Source: an uncultured Roseateles sp. (GTDB lineage: Bacteria > Pseudomonadota > Gammaproteobacteria > Burkholderiales > Burkholderiaceae_C). From it: a DNA stretch of 64,000 nucleotides. The stretch is taken from assembly GCF_963422335.1 (NCBI RefSeq), contig NZ_OY729424.1, positions 3,162,001 to 3,226,000 of the forward strand, written 5' to 3'. The notes under the pieces are model-generated. The model saw nothing but the letters and a program-made list of their open reading frames with translations. It did no database searches and was not told the origin of the DNA. Below, piece after piece: positions 25,168 through 36,449 of the stretch. Both the position numbers and the translations under genes were made by a program. The first letter of the stretch is position 1. The number at the start of each line of letters is the position of its first letter.

Positions 25168-26541
25168 ATGTCCGTCGAACGACCCCAAACCCTGGCCACG
25201 CGCCGTTCCGGTACGCCATTCCGACTCAGCGGCCGTCTGAGCGGTCGTTTGGCACTGGCCGTCAGCCTGGCCTTCGGCGGCGTGTCGGCCGCGCAGGCTC
25301 AAAGCCTGATGGAGTTGTATGACGCCGCCAAGGGCTATGACGCCACCTATCTGGCCTCGCGCTCGCTGGCCGACTCGGTGCAGTACAAGGTCGAGCAGAC
25401 CAAGGCGCTGGAGCGCCCCTCGGCCTCGCTGACGGCAGGCGCCTCGCGGGTCAATTCGGAAGGTACGGCACCGACCAGCAACACGACCAATGCGCAGGTC
25501 GGCGTGCAGGGCGCCTATTCGCTGTTCAACCGCAACAACGCCGTCACGGTGCAGCAGGCCTTGAAGCAGCTGGATCTGGCCAAGGCCCAGCTGGCGACAG
25601 CCGAGCAGGACCTGATCGTGCGCGTCGCCCAGGCCTACTTTGATGTGCTGGCCGCACAGGATGTGCTGGGCACAACCCGCGCCAGTAAGGCCGCCACCAC
25701 CGAGCAACTGGCCTCGGCCAAGCGCAATTTCGAGGTCGGCACGGCTACCATCACCGACACCCGTGAAGCCCAGGCCCGATTCGACCTCGGCACGGCTGCG
25801 GAAATCGCGGCGGAGAACGATCTGCGCTCCAAGCGCATTGCGCTCGATCAGCTGGTGGGTCGCACCGGCGTCAATCCCAAACCCCTGCTGGTGCCCGTCA
25901 CATTGCCGCCGGTGCTGCCGGCTGATGCCGAGGCCTGGGTCACGAGTGCGGATGCCCAGCATCCCGGCATTTTGCAGGCGCGCGTCAATTTTGAAATTGC
26001 GCAGCTGGAGATCGAGCGTGCCCGGGCGGCCAATCTGCCGACCGTGGGTTTGACCGGTGGCTATGCACGTGCCCGCGCCGACAGCAATCTGGCGACCCTG
26101 AACGGCAGCAAGAATGATTTGTCGGTTGGCATCCAGCTGAGCATGCCGCTGTTCACCGGCTATGCAACCCAGAATCGCATCAAGGAAGTGCTGGTCTTGG
26201 AAGACAAGGCCCGCAATGACCTCGAGGCCGCGCGGCGCTTCGTCTGGCAGGGCACGCGCCAGGCCTACTTCGGCGTGGTCTCGGGCCAGGCTCAGGTCAA
26301 GGCCTTGGAAGCCGCCGAGTCGTCCACCAAGCTGGCGCTGGAGGCCACGCAGCTGGGCTACAAGGTCGGCGTGCGCGTCAACCTGGATGTGCTGAATTCG
26401 CAAACCCAGCTGTTCCAGACCCAGCGCGACCTGGCCAAGGCCCGCTACGACGTGCTGGTGGGCAGCTTGAAGCTGCGCCAGGCCGCCGGCCAGCTGAGCC
26501 CGGATGATGTGGCCGCGCTGAACCAGCTGATCGCTCCCTGA
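25168..26541 (+). CDS. tolC: TolC-family outer-membrane efflux protein
   Basis: A 457-residue outer-membrane channel with a signal peptide ending in AQAQ (about residue 44). The tandem OEP repeats are typical: SLMELYDAAKGYDATYLASR, LIVRVAQAYFDVLAAQD, and in the second half FVWQGTRQAYFGVVSGQAQVKALE. It forms the trimeric exit duct for tripartite pumps and type I secretion. AAGGA precedes ATG 25168. A rho-independent terminator closes the unit at 26575. No inner-membrane pump is adjacent, so it is probably the general TolC. Confidence 0.92.
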   Translation: MSVERPQTLATRRSGTPFRLSGRLSGRLALAVSLAFGGVSAAQAQSLMELYDAAKGYDATYLASRSLADSVQYKVEQTKALERPSASLTAGASRVNSEGTAPTSNTTNAQVGVQGAYSLFNRNNAVTVQQALKQLDLAKAQLATAEQDLIVRVAQAYFDVLAAQDVLGTTRASKAATTEQLASAKRNFEVGTATITDTREAQARFDLGTAAEIAAENDLRSKRIALDQLVGRTGVNPKPLLVPVTLPPVLPADAEAWVTSADAQHPGILQARVNFEIAQLEIERARAANLPTVGLTGGYARARADSNLATLNGSKNDLSVGIQLSMPLFTGYATQNRIKEVLVLEDKARNDLEAARRFVWQGTRQAYFGVVSGQAQVKALEAAESSTKLALEATQLGYKVGVRVNLDVLNSQTQLFQTQRDLAKARYDVLVGSLKLRQAAGQLSPDDVAALNQLIAP

Positions 26542-26574
26542 GCCGAGGCGCGCACCGTCGCGCTGGCTGCCAGA

Positions 26575-26617
26575 ACAACCCGCCCCGGCGTCCTGCCGCG
26601 GCGGGTTGTGCTTTTTT
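26575..26617 (+). terminator. rho-independent terminator after tolC
   Basis: Perfect 10-bp arms ACAACCCGCC (26575-26584) and GGCGGGTTGT (26600-26609) are followed by GCTTTTTT. Confidence 0.88.
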
Positions 26618-26699
26618 CGGCTTTACATTTATTGACCTTCATCGCGGGCAAGGGCAACAGCGCAGGTGCACCATGGCGGCCTGGAACAGGAGTTGTCGC

Positions 26700-28106
26700 A
26701 TGGCAATGACGCAAGACACGGGTGCCGCGCTGGCCGTCCACCGCTTCGGCCTGGGCGCGCCCTCGCTGGAGCGCATGGGGGCCGACCCGCAGGCCTGGCT
26801 GATGGCGCAGATCGGCCCGGCTGATGCCCCCTGGGGTGTGAGTCTGCCCAGCGCGCTGGATGGCCTGCGTCTGCAGCATGCCTTCTACCGCGAACGTCGC
26901 AACGCACGCACCGTCGATGCCAAGCCGGCCGAGCAGCAGTTCGCCGAGCACTTCCGCGCCACCGTCGAAGCCGATGTGCAATCGCGCCTGCTCGGCGCGG
27001 TGCAGAGCCCCCGACCCTTCAACGAGCGCCTGATGCTGTTCTGGGCCAATCACTTCACCGTGTCCATGGCCAAGGCTCAGGTGCGCGGCCTGGTCGGCGC
27101 CTTCGAGCGCGAGGCGATACGCCCGCATGTCGGCGGCTCGTTCGAGGCCATGCTGAAGGCGGCCGTCACCCATGCGGCCATGCTGCGCTATCTGGACAAC
27201 AGCGCCTCGGCAGGTCCCAACTCGTTGCTGGCGCAGCGTCGTGCCCGGCGTACGGGTGCGGGCAGCGATGGCGAGATGCGAACCCCCCGCGTCACTGGCC
27301 TGAACGAAAACCTGGCCCGCGAGGTGCTTGAACTGCACACCCTGGGCGTGCAGGGCGGCTACACCCAGGCCGATGTGACCGCGCTGGCGGCGGTGCTGAC
27401 CGGCTGGCGTGTGGCCGATCCGGAACGAGCGAACGACAAGGATGCCCGCGCCAGCTACTTCGATCCGCAGTGGCACGAACCCGGCCGCAAGACTCTGCTG
27501 GGCAAGAGCTACGCCGAGGGCCCGCAGGCGCTGGACCAGGTGCTGCATGACCTGACCCTGCATCCGGCCACGGCGAAGTTCGTCGCCACCAAGCTGGCCC
27601 GCCACTTCGTTGGCGATCAGCCGCCGCCGGCCCTGGTGGACCGCCTGGCGCAGAGTTTTCGGCGCAGCGGCGGCCAGTTGCCCGCGCTGTACCAGACCCT
27701 GGTCACCGCGCCGGAGGCCTGGGCACCGCTGCAGACCAAGCTGAAGACGCCGGAGGAATTCTTCGTCTCGTCGGCGCGCCTGCTGGGCCTGGGGGAGGCC
27801 CTGCTGGCACGCAACCGTGACGGCGGCATTGCCCAGATGGGCCAGCGTGTGCAGGCCGCGCCATCGCCAGCGGGCTGGCCCGACAGTGCGGACGAGTGGC
27901 TGGGCCCGGAGGCGATGTGGAAGCGCGTCGAATGGGCGTCGCGCCTGGCCGGCCGACTGGGTATGCAGGTGGATGCCCGCCAACTGGCCGACAGCAGCCT
28001 GGGGCCGCTGTTGAGTCCTTCCTCGGGCCAGCAGATCGCCCGTGCCGCCGATGGGCCGCAGGCGCTGACCCTGCTGTTGATGTCGCCTGAATTTCAACGT
28101 CGCTGA
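26700..28106 (+). CDS. DUF1800 domain protein
   Basis: A 468-residue DUF1800 protein. Diagnostic segments are AVHRFGLGAP, RPFNERLMLFWANHFTVS, GLNENLAREVLELHTLGV and GGYTQADVTALAAVLTGW. I use ATG 26700, which has AGGAGT 7 nt upstream, rather than ATG 26673. DUF1800 genes are nearly always followed by DUF1501, as here (17 nt). The pair is widespread in bacteria and has no firm function. No signal peptide is obvious. Confidence 0.88.
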   Translation: MAMTQDTGAALAVHRFGLGAPSLERMGADPQAWLMAQIGPADAPWGVSLPSALDGLRLQHAFYRERRNARTVDAKPAEQQFAEHFRATVEADVQSRLLGAVQSPRPFNERLMLFWANHFTVSMAKAQVRGLVGAFEREAIRPHVGGSFEAMLKAAVTHAAMLRYLDNSASAGPNSLLAQRRARRTGAGSDGEMRTPRVTGLNENLAREVLELHTLGVQGGYTQADVTALAAVLTGWRVADPERANDKDARASYFDPQWHEPGRKTLLGKSYAEGPQALDQVLHDLTLHPATAKFVATKLARHFVGDQPPPALVDRLAQSFRRSGGQLPALYQTLVTAPEAWAPLQTKLKTPEEFFVSSARLLGLGEALLARNRDGGIAQMGQRVQAAPSPAGWPDSADEWLGPEAMWKRVEWASRLAGRLGMQVDARQLADSSLGPLLSPSSGQQIARAADGPQALTLLLMSPEFQRR

Positions 28107-28123
28107 ATCACCGGAGTCAGCTC

Positions 28124-29305
28124 ATGAACGTCACCCCTTCCGGATTGCGTCGCCGCCATCTGCTGCAGGCGCTGGCCCTGGCGCCGGCGCTGAGTTTTGC
28201 CGGCACGTCCGCCGGTCCATCGTCAAACCGGCTGGTGCTGGTGATACTGCGCGGCGGCATGGATGGCCTCGGCGCCGCACCGGTGCCCGGTGACCCCGAC
28301 TTTGCCGGCGCCCGCGGCGCGCTGGCCCAGTTTGCCGACCCGCTGCTGAGCCTGGCTGGCCCCTATGCCCTGCACCCGGCGCTGGCGCAGTTGCACGCCA
28401 TGTATGGCCGTGGCGAGGCCAGCGTGGTGCATGCCACCGGCCTGCCCTATCGCGAGCGCTCGCACTTTGACGCCCAGCAGGTGCTGGAGAGTGGAGGCAC
28501 CCGGCCGCATGAGCTGAGCACCGGCTGGCTGGCCCGCGCGCTGGGCCCGGCAGGTCTCAAATCGCTGGCCTTGAGCACGGCCGTGCCGCTGGTCTTGCGC
28601 GGTGCCGCCGAGGTCGATACCTGGTCACCGTCGGTCCTGCCCGAGCCGGGTGCGGATCTGGTGTCCAGGCTGATGCGCTTGTATGCCGATGATGCTGCCC
28701 TTGGCACGGCGCTGGCGCGGGCGCAGGGCCTGCGTGAACGCACCGATATGTCGGCCATGGCAGCCGGCGGTGGTGGCGCCGGCTTTGTGCTGCTGGCGCG
28801 GCGTGCGGCCGAGTTCCTGGCCCAGCCGCAGGGTCCGCAGGCGGCGGTGCTGGAACTGGGCGGCTGGGATACCCATGCCAACCAGGCGGCGCCGAATGGC
28901 GCGTTGACGCAGAACCTGCGCACCCTCGACGCCGGACTGGCGGCGTTGCGTGAGGGGTTGATGCAGGCGCCGGGGCAGGGCACCTGGGCGCGCACCGTGG
29001 TCGTGGTGGCCAGCGAGTTCGGCCGCGAGGTGCAGATCAACGGCACCCAGGGCACCGACCACGGCAGCGGCGGTGTGGCCTTTGTGCTGGGCGGCGCCGT
29101 CAAGGGCGGAAGGGTGCTGGGTGACTGGCCGGGCCTGGCCAAGGCGCAGCGCTTCGAGGGGCGCGATCTGCGCATCACCACCGACCTGCGCGCGCTGCTC
29201 AAAGGCGTGCTGGCCGACCATCTGCAGATCGCCAGCGCCAAGCTGGAGGCCGAGGTGTTTCCGGACAGCGCAGCCATCAAACCGCTGTCCCTGCTGAAGG
29301 CCTGA
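28124..29305 (+). CDS. DUF1501 domain protein, Tat-like export signal
   Basis: A 393-residue DUF1501 protein of the alkaline-phosphatase/sulfatase-like superfamily. The N-terminal RRRHLLQALALAPALSFAG resembles a twin-arginine signal. Family landmarks are LVLVILRGGMDGL, YRERSHFDAQQVLESG and the C-terminal TDHGSGGVAFVLGGAV with potential metal-binding Asp and His. It is the partner of the preceding DUF1800 gene. Its role is unknown; export to the periplasm is inferred from the signal. Confidence 0.87.
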   Translation: MNVTPSGLRRRHLLQALALAPALSFAGTSAGPSSNRLVLVILRGGMDGLGAAPVPGDPDFAGARGALAQFADPLLSLAGPYALHPALAQLHAMYGRGEASVVHATGLPYRERSHFDAQQVLESGGTRPHELSTGWLARALGPAGLKSLALSTAVPLVLRGAAEVDTWSPSVLPEPGADLVSRLMRLYADDAALGTALARAQGLRERTDMSAMAAGGGGAGFVLLARRAAEFLAQPQGPQAAVLELGGWDTHANQAAPNGALTQNLRTLDAGLAALREGLMQAPGQGTWARTVVVVASEFGREVQINGTQGTDHGSGGVAFVLGGAVKGGRVLGDWPGLAKAQRFEGRDLRITTDLRALLKGVLADHLQIASAKLEAEVFPDSAAIKPLSLLKA

Positions 29306-29373
29306 GGGCCTGGGGGCCGGCCTGCGGTTATTCTTGCTGCCGTGCCCGCAAGCTTCCCGCAAAGACTGACCCC

Positions 29374-30159
29374 ATGCTATTTGTGCTGTCTCCCGCCAAG
29401 ACCCTGGACTATGAAACCGCCGTGCCACCCGAGCTGCTGGCCCAGGCCACGACACCGCAGTTTGTGCCGCAGTCGGCCGAGCTGATCGCGCTGCTGAAGA
29501 CCAAGACACCGGCCGATATCGCCGAGCTGATGGATTTGTCGGAAGACCTGTCTACCTTGAACGTTCGCCGCTACGCGGCCTGGTCCAAGCGCTTCACCAA
29601 AACCAATAGCAAGCCGGCCGTGCTGGCCTTTGCCGGCGACGTCTATGACGGCCTGGACGCAGGCTCGCTCAGTGCCGACGATATCGCCTGGGCCCAGCAG
29701 CATGTCGCCATCCTGTCCGGCCTGTACGGTGTGCTGCGCCCGCTGGACAAGCTGCAGCCCTACCGCCTGGAGATGGGCACGCGCCTGGCCAATGCCCATG
29801 GCAGCAATCTCTATGCCTTCTGGGGCGACACGCTCGCCCAATACCTTGACGCCCAGCTCGCACGCGAGAAGAAAAAGGCGTTGATCGTCAATCTCGCTTC
29901 GCAGGAATACTTCAAGGCCGCCGATCGCAAGGCCTTGCGCACGCCGGTGATCGAATGCGTGTTCGAAGACTGGAAGAACGGGCAATACAAGGTCATCAGC
30001 TTCTTTGCCAAACGAGCCCGCGGCCTGATGGCGCGCTATGCCATCCAGCACCGGCTGAAAACCGCCAGGGAGCTTGAGGGCTTCAATCTCGATGGCTATG
30101 GTTTTGACGGCACAGCCTCCGAGCCCCAGCGCCTTGTTTTCAGGCGTCGCCTGACCTGA
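29374..30159 (+). CDS. yaaA: peroxide stress protein YaaA
   Basis: A 261-residue DUF328/YaaA protein starting MLFVLSPAKTLDYE, with the conserved PAVLAFAGDVYDGLD, ILSGLYGVLRPLD, PYRLEMGTRLA and VNLASQEYFKA segments. In Escherichia coli YaaA lowers intracellular free iron during hydrogen-peroxide stress and has a DNA-binding fold. The length and motifs match closely. It stands as a single gene between the DUF1501 gene and a 2-oxoglutarate oxygenase. Confidence 0.93.
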   Translation: MLFVLSPAKTLDYETAVPPELLAQATTPQFVPQSAELIALLKTKTPADIAELMDLSEDLSTLNVRRYAAWSKRFTKTNSKPAVLAFAGDVYDGLDAGSLSADDIAWAQQHVAILSGLYGVLRPLDKLQPYRLEMGTRLANAHGSNLYAFWGDTLAQYLDAQLAREKKKALIVNLASQEYFKAADRKALRTPVIECVFEDWKNGQYKVISFFAKRARGLMARYAIQHRLKTARELEGFNLDGYGFDGTASEPQRLVFRRRLT

Positions 30160-30188
30160 GTCGCCAAGCTGAGGTAAAAATACGGCCC

Positions 30189-31040
30189 ATGACGCAGCAA
30201 CTGATCACCCCCGAATTGCGCCAGTGGATTGTGGAGCAGGCCGTCGCCGGCCATCCACCCGAAGAGGTGCTGAAGTCCATGCTCGCCAGCGGCTGGGTCG
30301 AGGACGTGGCCATCAAGGCGCTGGAAGACACGCTCACCGCGCACCTGGACGCGCAGGCCCGGCTCAAGGCCCTGCCGCAGGCGGTGCCGGTGCCCGAGCC
30401 TGATCTTTCGGGGGCGCCGTCCAGCATCTGGGCCTTCGACCGCGAGGTGCGGGTGCTGACCAGCCTGCGCCACCCTCGCGTGGTGGTGTTCGGCGGCCTG
30501 CTGTCCGACGAGGAGTGCGACGAGATCGTGGCCCTGGCCGGTGCCCGGCTTGCGCGTTCCGAGACGGTGGAAACGGCAACCGGCGGCAGCGAGGTCAACG
30601 AGGCTCGCACCAGCGAGGGCATGTTCTTTGAGCGCGGCGAACATGCGGTTTGCCAACGCCTGGAGGCGCGCATTGCCGCCTTGGTGCAGTGGCCAGTCGA
30701 GAACGGCGAAGGCCTGCAGGTGCTGCGCTACCGGCCGGGTGCCGAGTACAAGCCGCATTACGATTATTTCGACCCGGCGCACTCCGGCACGCCCACCATA
30801 CTGGCCCGTGGCGGCCAGCGTGTGGCCAGCCTGGTGATGTACCTGAACACCCCGGTCAAGGGCGGCAGCACGGTGTTCCCCGATGTCAAGCTGGAGGTCG
30901 GTCCGATCAAGGGCAACGCGGTGTTCTTCAGCTACGACCGGCCGCACCCGATGACGGCCAGCCTGCACGGCGGTGCACCGGTGGTCGAAGGCGAAAAATG
31001 GGTGGCGACCAAATGGCTGCGCGAACGTCTGTTCACCTGA
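30189..31040 (+). CDS. 2OG-Fe(II) oxygenase, prolyl-4-hydroxylase-like
   Basis: A 283-residue iron/2-oxoglutarate dioxygenase. The facial triad and 2OG ligand are readable: His190 and Asp192 in YKPHYDYFD, His260 in MTASLHGG and Lys270 in EKWVATKW. Residues 1-55 form a small helical domain (LRQWIVEQAVAGHPPEEVLKSML) resembling a UBA-like helper. Bacterial relatives hydroxylate prolines in proteins such as EF-Tu or small peptides. A TAAAAA hexamer ends 8 nt before the ATG, so the message may be leaderless. Confidence 0.86.
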   Translation: MTQQLITPELRQWIVEQAVAGHPPEEVLKSMLASGWVEDVAIKALEDTLTAHLDAQARLKALPQAVPVPEPDLSGAPSSIWAFDREVRVLTSLRHPRVVVFGGLLSDEECDEIVALAGARLARSETVETATGGSEVNEARTSEGMFFERGEHAVCQRLEARIAALVQWPVENGEGLQVLRYRPGAEYKPHYDYFDPAHSGTPTILARGGQRVASLVMYLNTPVKGGSTVFPDVKLEVGPIKGNAVFFSYDRPHPMTASLHGGAPVVEGEKWVATKWLRERLFT

Positions 31041-31130
31041 CAGTGTTGTGCGCCATCAACGCCGCCGATCGGCGCAGGTTGTATGCTCATGGCGGAACTT
31101 CCCCCCGATTGCCGAACAAGGAGTAACACC

Positions 31131-31343
31131 ATGAAGAATCTGCTCGCCGCCTTGCTGCTATCCGCACTGGGCCTGGGTGCCTCGGCGCCCGCACTCGCCG
31201 CCGTGGCCCAACCCCATGCCCAGGCCCAGGCGCCTGCTGCCGCCCCCGATGCGAAGCCGGGCAAGGCAGTGAAGAAGACGAAGAAGGCCGGTGCCAAGAA
31301 GGCAACGGCGAAGAAGGCCAAGAAGGCCAAGAAGACGGCCTGA
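31131..31343 (+). CDS. small exported Lys/Ala-rich protein (70 aa)
   Basis: It starts at ATG 31131, with AAGGAG 7 nt upstream. A signal peptide (LLAALLLSALGLGASAPALA) is followed by an Ala/Pro/Gln linker and a tail of about 25 residues made almost only of Lys, Ala, Thr and Gly, resembling histone-H1-like C-termini. There is no known domain. A strongly basic exported peptide could bind DNA, lipopolysaccharide or polyanionic polymer; this is inference. It ends at a bidirectional terminator shared with the helicase gene. Confidence 0.7.
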   Translation: MKNLLAALLLSALGLGASAPALAAVAQPHAQAQAPAAAPDAKPGKAVKKTKKAGAKKATAKKAKKAKKTA

Positions 31344-31360
31344 GTCCGGCTTGCTTCACC

Positions 31361-31396
31361 CATGAAAAAACCCGGCCGAGGCCGGGTTTTTTCATG
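31361..31396. terminator. bidirectional rho-independent terminator
   Basis: A perfect inverted repeat with 16-17-base arms, AAAAAACCCGGCC around the loop GAG, gives a T run in both directions. It lies between the small basic protein gene (+) and the helicase gene (-). Confidence 0.92.
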
Positions 31397-31408
31397 CTCT
31401 GGCGAGAC

Positions 31409-32911
<1,503 letters not shown>

Positions 32912-33058
32912 GTAGGAACCAGGTGGTTCTGCCTGTCGCCTCTTACGGGCGTCAGTCTCAGGCGGAAACGGTAGTAGCGGAGTGCGAGGCAAGCTCGTCC
33001 GGTGTCAGAGTGACAGCAGCGCGGTGACTGGACTCGCAGCTGCTGGGCGCATTCTACC

Positions 33059-33087
33059 TTGGCTCTGTAAGCCACCTAGGCGACAAT
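33059..33087 (+). promoter_or_regulatory. putative sigma-70 promoter of ettA
   Basis: TTGGCT (33059-33064), 17 bases, GACAAT (33082-33087). It lies in the 300-base divergent gap between rhlE and ettA and gives a leader of about 115 nt. The rhlE-facing half of the gap shows no clear promoter by eye. Confidence 0.45.
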
Positions 33088-33211
33088 ACGAGGTTTGCTG
33101 TAACGAGATCACTCATTTGCCCACAGAGTGCCAACTTTGTGGCGGTGCCGATCCCGGTCCGTCAGCCCCAGTTTTTTGCTTCTCTGCTTTCAGCGCAAGG
33201 CCCCCATCACC

Positions 33212-34876
<1,665 letters not shown>

Positions 34877-34892
34877 TTTCACCAGGCCTTGA

Positions 34893-34951
34893 GTGCCAGA
34901 CCTTGAGATCCATGCGAAGCATGGCCGAAAGCTCTGGCACCAACTGACTGG
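34893..34951 (+). repeat. structured 3'-UTR repeat, copy B
   Basis: It starts 16 nt after the ettA stop. Outer arms GTGCCAGA (34893-34900) and TCTGGCAC (34933-34940) are perfect. The inner hairpin is CCATGC-GAA-GCATGG (34910-34924), with CTTGAG and CCGAAAGC between the stems. It ends in CAACTGACTGG. Copy C shares the layout with compensatory arm changes. Confidence 0.7.
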
Positions 34952-34963
34952 ATGACTTTTGTC

Positions 34964-34999
34964 AAAAGCCGCTCCGCCTCCCAGGCGCAGCGGCTTTTT
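34964..34999 (+). terminator. rho-independent terminator after ettA
   Basis: Arms AAAAGCCGCT (34964-34973) and AGCGGCTTTT (34989-34998) with an inner GCCT/AGGC pairing are followed by T. The rest of the 34877-35099 gap shows no gene. Confidence 0.88.
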
Positions 35000-35099
35000 C
35001 ACGCCCGTGTACCCTTCACAGATCTTTACCGCCCCGCCATGGCGCACTTACAAGCGGCCGCGACACTGAAGTCTCTTGATCAACCCCCGGAGATCCCAA

Positions 35100-35600
35100 A
35101 TGACCAAGCTGTCCCTGAAGCAAGTGTTGAAGTCCACGCTGGTTGTGTCCATGCTGGCGGGAGCGGCTCTTACCGCCCAAGCCCAGCCGATGCACGGCGG
35201 CCATGGCGGTCCTGGCGGCGCGGGCATGATGTTTGGCGGTGGTCACATCGAGCATGTGTTGGACTCGGTCGATGCCACCGACGCCCAGCGTGCCCAGATC
35301 AAGACCATCATGCAGGCCGCCATGCAGGACCTCAAGGGCCAGCGCGAAGCCGGCCGCAAGCTGCATGAGCAGGGCCTGGCCCTGTTCGGCGCACCGGTGG
35401 TGGATGCGAATGCGGTCGAGGCGCTGCGCCAGCAGATGCTGGCCCAACACGACCAGGCCAGCAAGCGCATGAGCCAGGTGATGATCGATGTGTCGCGTGT
35501 GCTGACGCCCGAGCAGCGCGCCAAGTTCGTCGAGCGCATGCAAAAGCGCCAGGCCCGCATGATGCAGCACATGCATGGCGCGCCGGCCGCGACGAAGTAA
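35100..35600 (+). CDS. Spy/CpxP-family periplasmic protein
   Basis: A 166-residue protein with a signal peptide ending in AQAQP. The mature start is rich in His, Gly and Met (MHGGHGGPGGAGMMFGGGH), followed by a helical LTxxQ-type domain: DATDAQRAQIKTIM and later LTPEQRAKF. The family includes the ATP-independent chaperone Spy and the stress sensor partner CpxP, plus metal-responsive relatives. GGAG precedes ATG 35100. A response regulator and a histidine kinase follow directly, as in cpxP-cpxRA, so it probably acts with them in envelope or metal stress. Confidence 0.85.
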   Translation: MTKLSLKQVLKSTLVVSMLAGAALTAQAQPMHGGHGGPGGAGMMFGGGHIEHVLDSVDATDAQRAQIKTIMQAAMQDLKGQREAGRKLHEQGLALFGAPVVDANAVEALRQQMLAQHDQASKRMSQVMIDVSRVLTPEQRAKFVERMQKRQARMMQHMHGAPAATK

Positions 35601-35696
35601 GCCCTGGTGGCCGCAGGCAGGCCGATCAGCTTATGCTTGCGGCCTGCCCGGTCTTTTGCCGGTGGCCAGCCCACACCACTTTTTGCTGAAACCGCC

Positions 35697-36416
35697 ATGG
35701 GTGCATCACTGCTGCTGATCGACGACGACGCCCGACTCACCGGCATGGTGGGCGACTATCTGCGCAACGCCGGGTTCGAGATCACCGTGGCCGCCAGCCT
35801 GGGCGAGGGGCGGGCCTGCCTGCTCAATGGCGAGTTCGACCTGCTGCTGCTGGATCTGATGCTGCCCGATGGCGACGGCCTGGACTTCTGCCGCGAGCTG
35901 CGCGGCTCGCAGCGCACCCGCCGCCTGCCGCTGCTGATGCTGACGGCGCGCGGCGAGCCGATGGACCGCATTCTCGGCCTGGAACTGGGCGCCGACGACT
36001 ACCTGGCCAAGCCCTTCGAGCCACGCGAGTTGCTGGCCCGCGTCAAGGCGCTGCTGCGCCGCGCCCTGCCCGAGGTGCAAGACCAGGATGTGCTGCGCTT
36101 CGGCCGCCTCGAGATCGATCTGGCCGCGCGTCTGGCGCGCCTGGACGGCCAGACCTGCGACCTCACCAGCCACCAGTTCGACCTGCTGGTGGTGCTGGCG
36201 CAAAGCCCCGGCCGCGTGCTCTCGCGCGACCAGATCATGGATTCGCTGAAGGGCCATCCGCTGGACGCTTTCGACCGCTCGATCGATGTGCACATTTCGC
36301 GCATACGCTCGGTGATCGAGGACGACCCACGCAACCCGCGCCGGGTGCTGACGATTCGCGGCGCCGGCTATGTCTTTGCCCGCAAGCAAGACGATGCCCA
36401 TGAGCATGCCGCCTGA
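35697..36416 (+). CDS. OmpR/CpxR-family response regulator
   Basis: A 239-residue regulator. The receiver has the acidic pocket LLIDDDARL, phospho-acceptor Asp53 in LLLLDLMLPDGDG, and Lys105 in LAKPFEP. The winged-helix output domain ends in VHISRIRSVIEDDPRNPRRVLTIRGAGYVF. Start ATG 35697 matches the family N-terminus; the longer frame adds a non-conserved stretch. It is 33 nt upstream of its kinase and downstream of the Spy-like gene. Confidence 0.9.
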   Translation: MGASLLLIDDDARLTGMVGDYLRNAGFEITVAASLGEGRACLLNGEFDLLLLDLMLPDGDGLDFCRELRGSQRTRRLPLLMLTARGEPMDRILGLELGADDYLAKPFEPRELLARVKALLRRALPEVQDQDVLRFGRLEIDLAARLARLDGQTCDLTSHQFDLLVVLAQSPGRVLSRDQIMDSLKGHPLDAFDRSIDVHISRIRSVIEDDPRNPRRVLTIRGAGYVFARKQDDAHEHAA

Positions 36417-36449
36417 GGCGGCTCACCCTTCCATTCGCAGGCCGCACGT

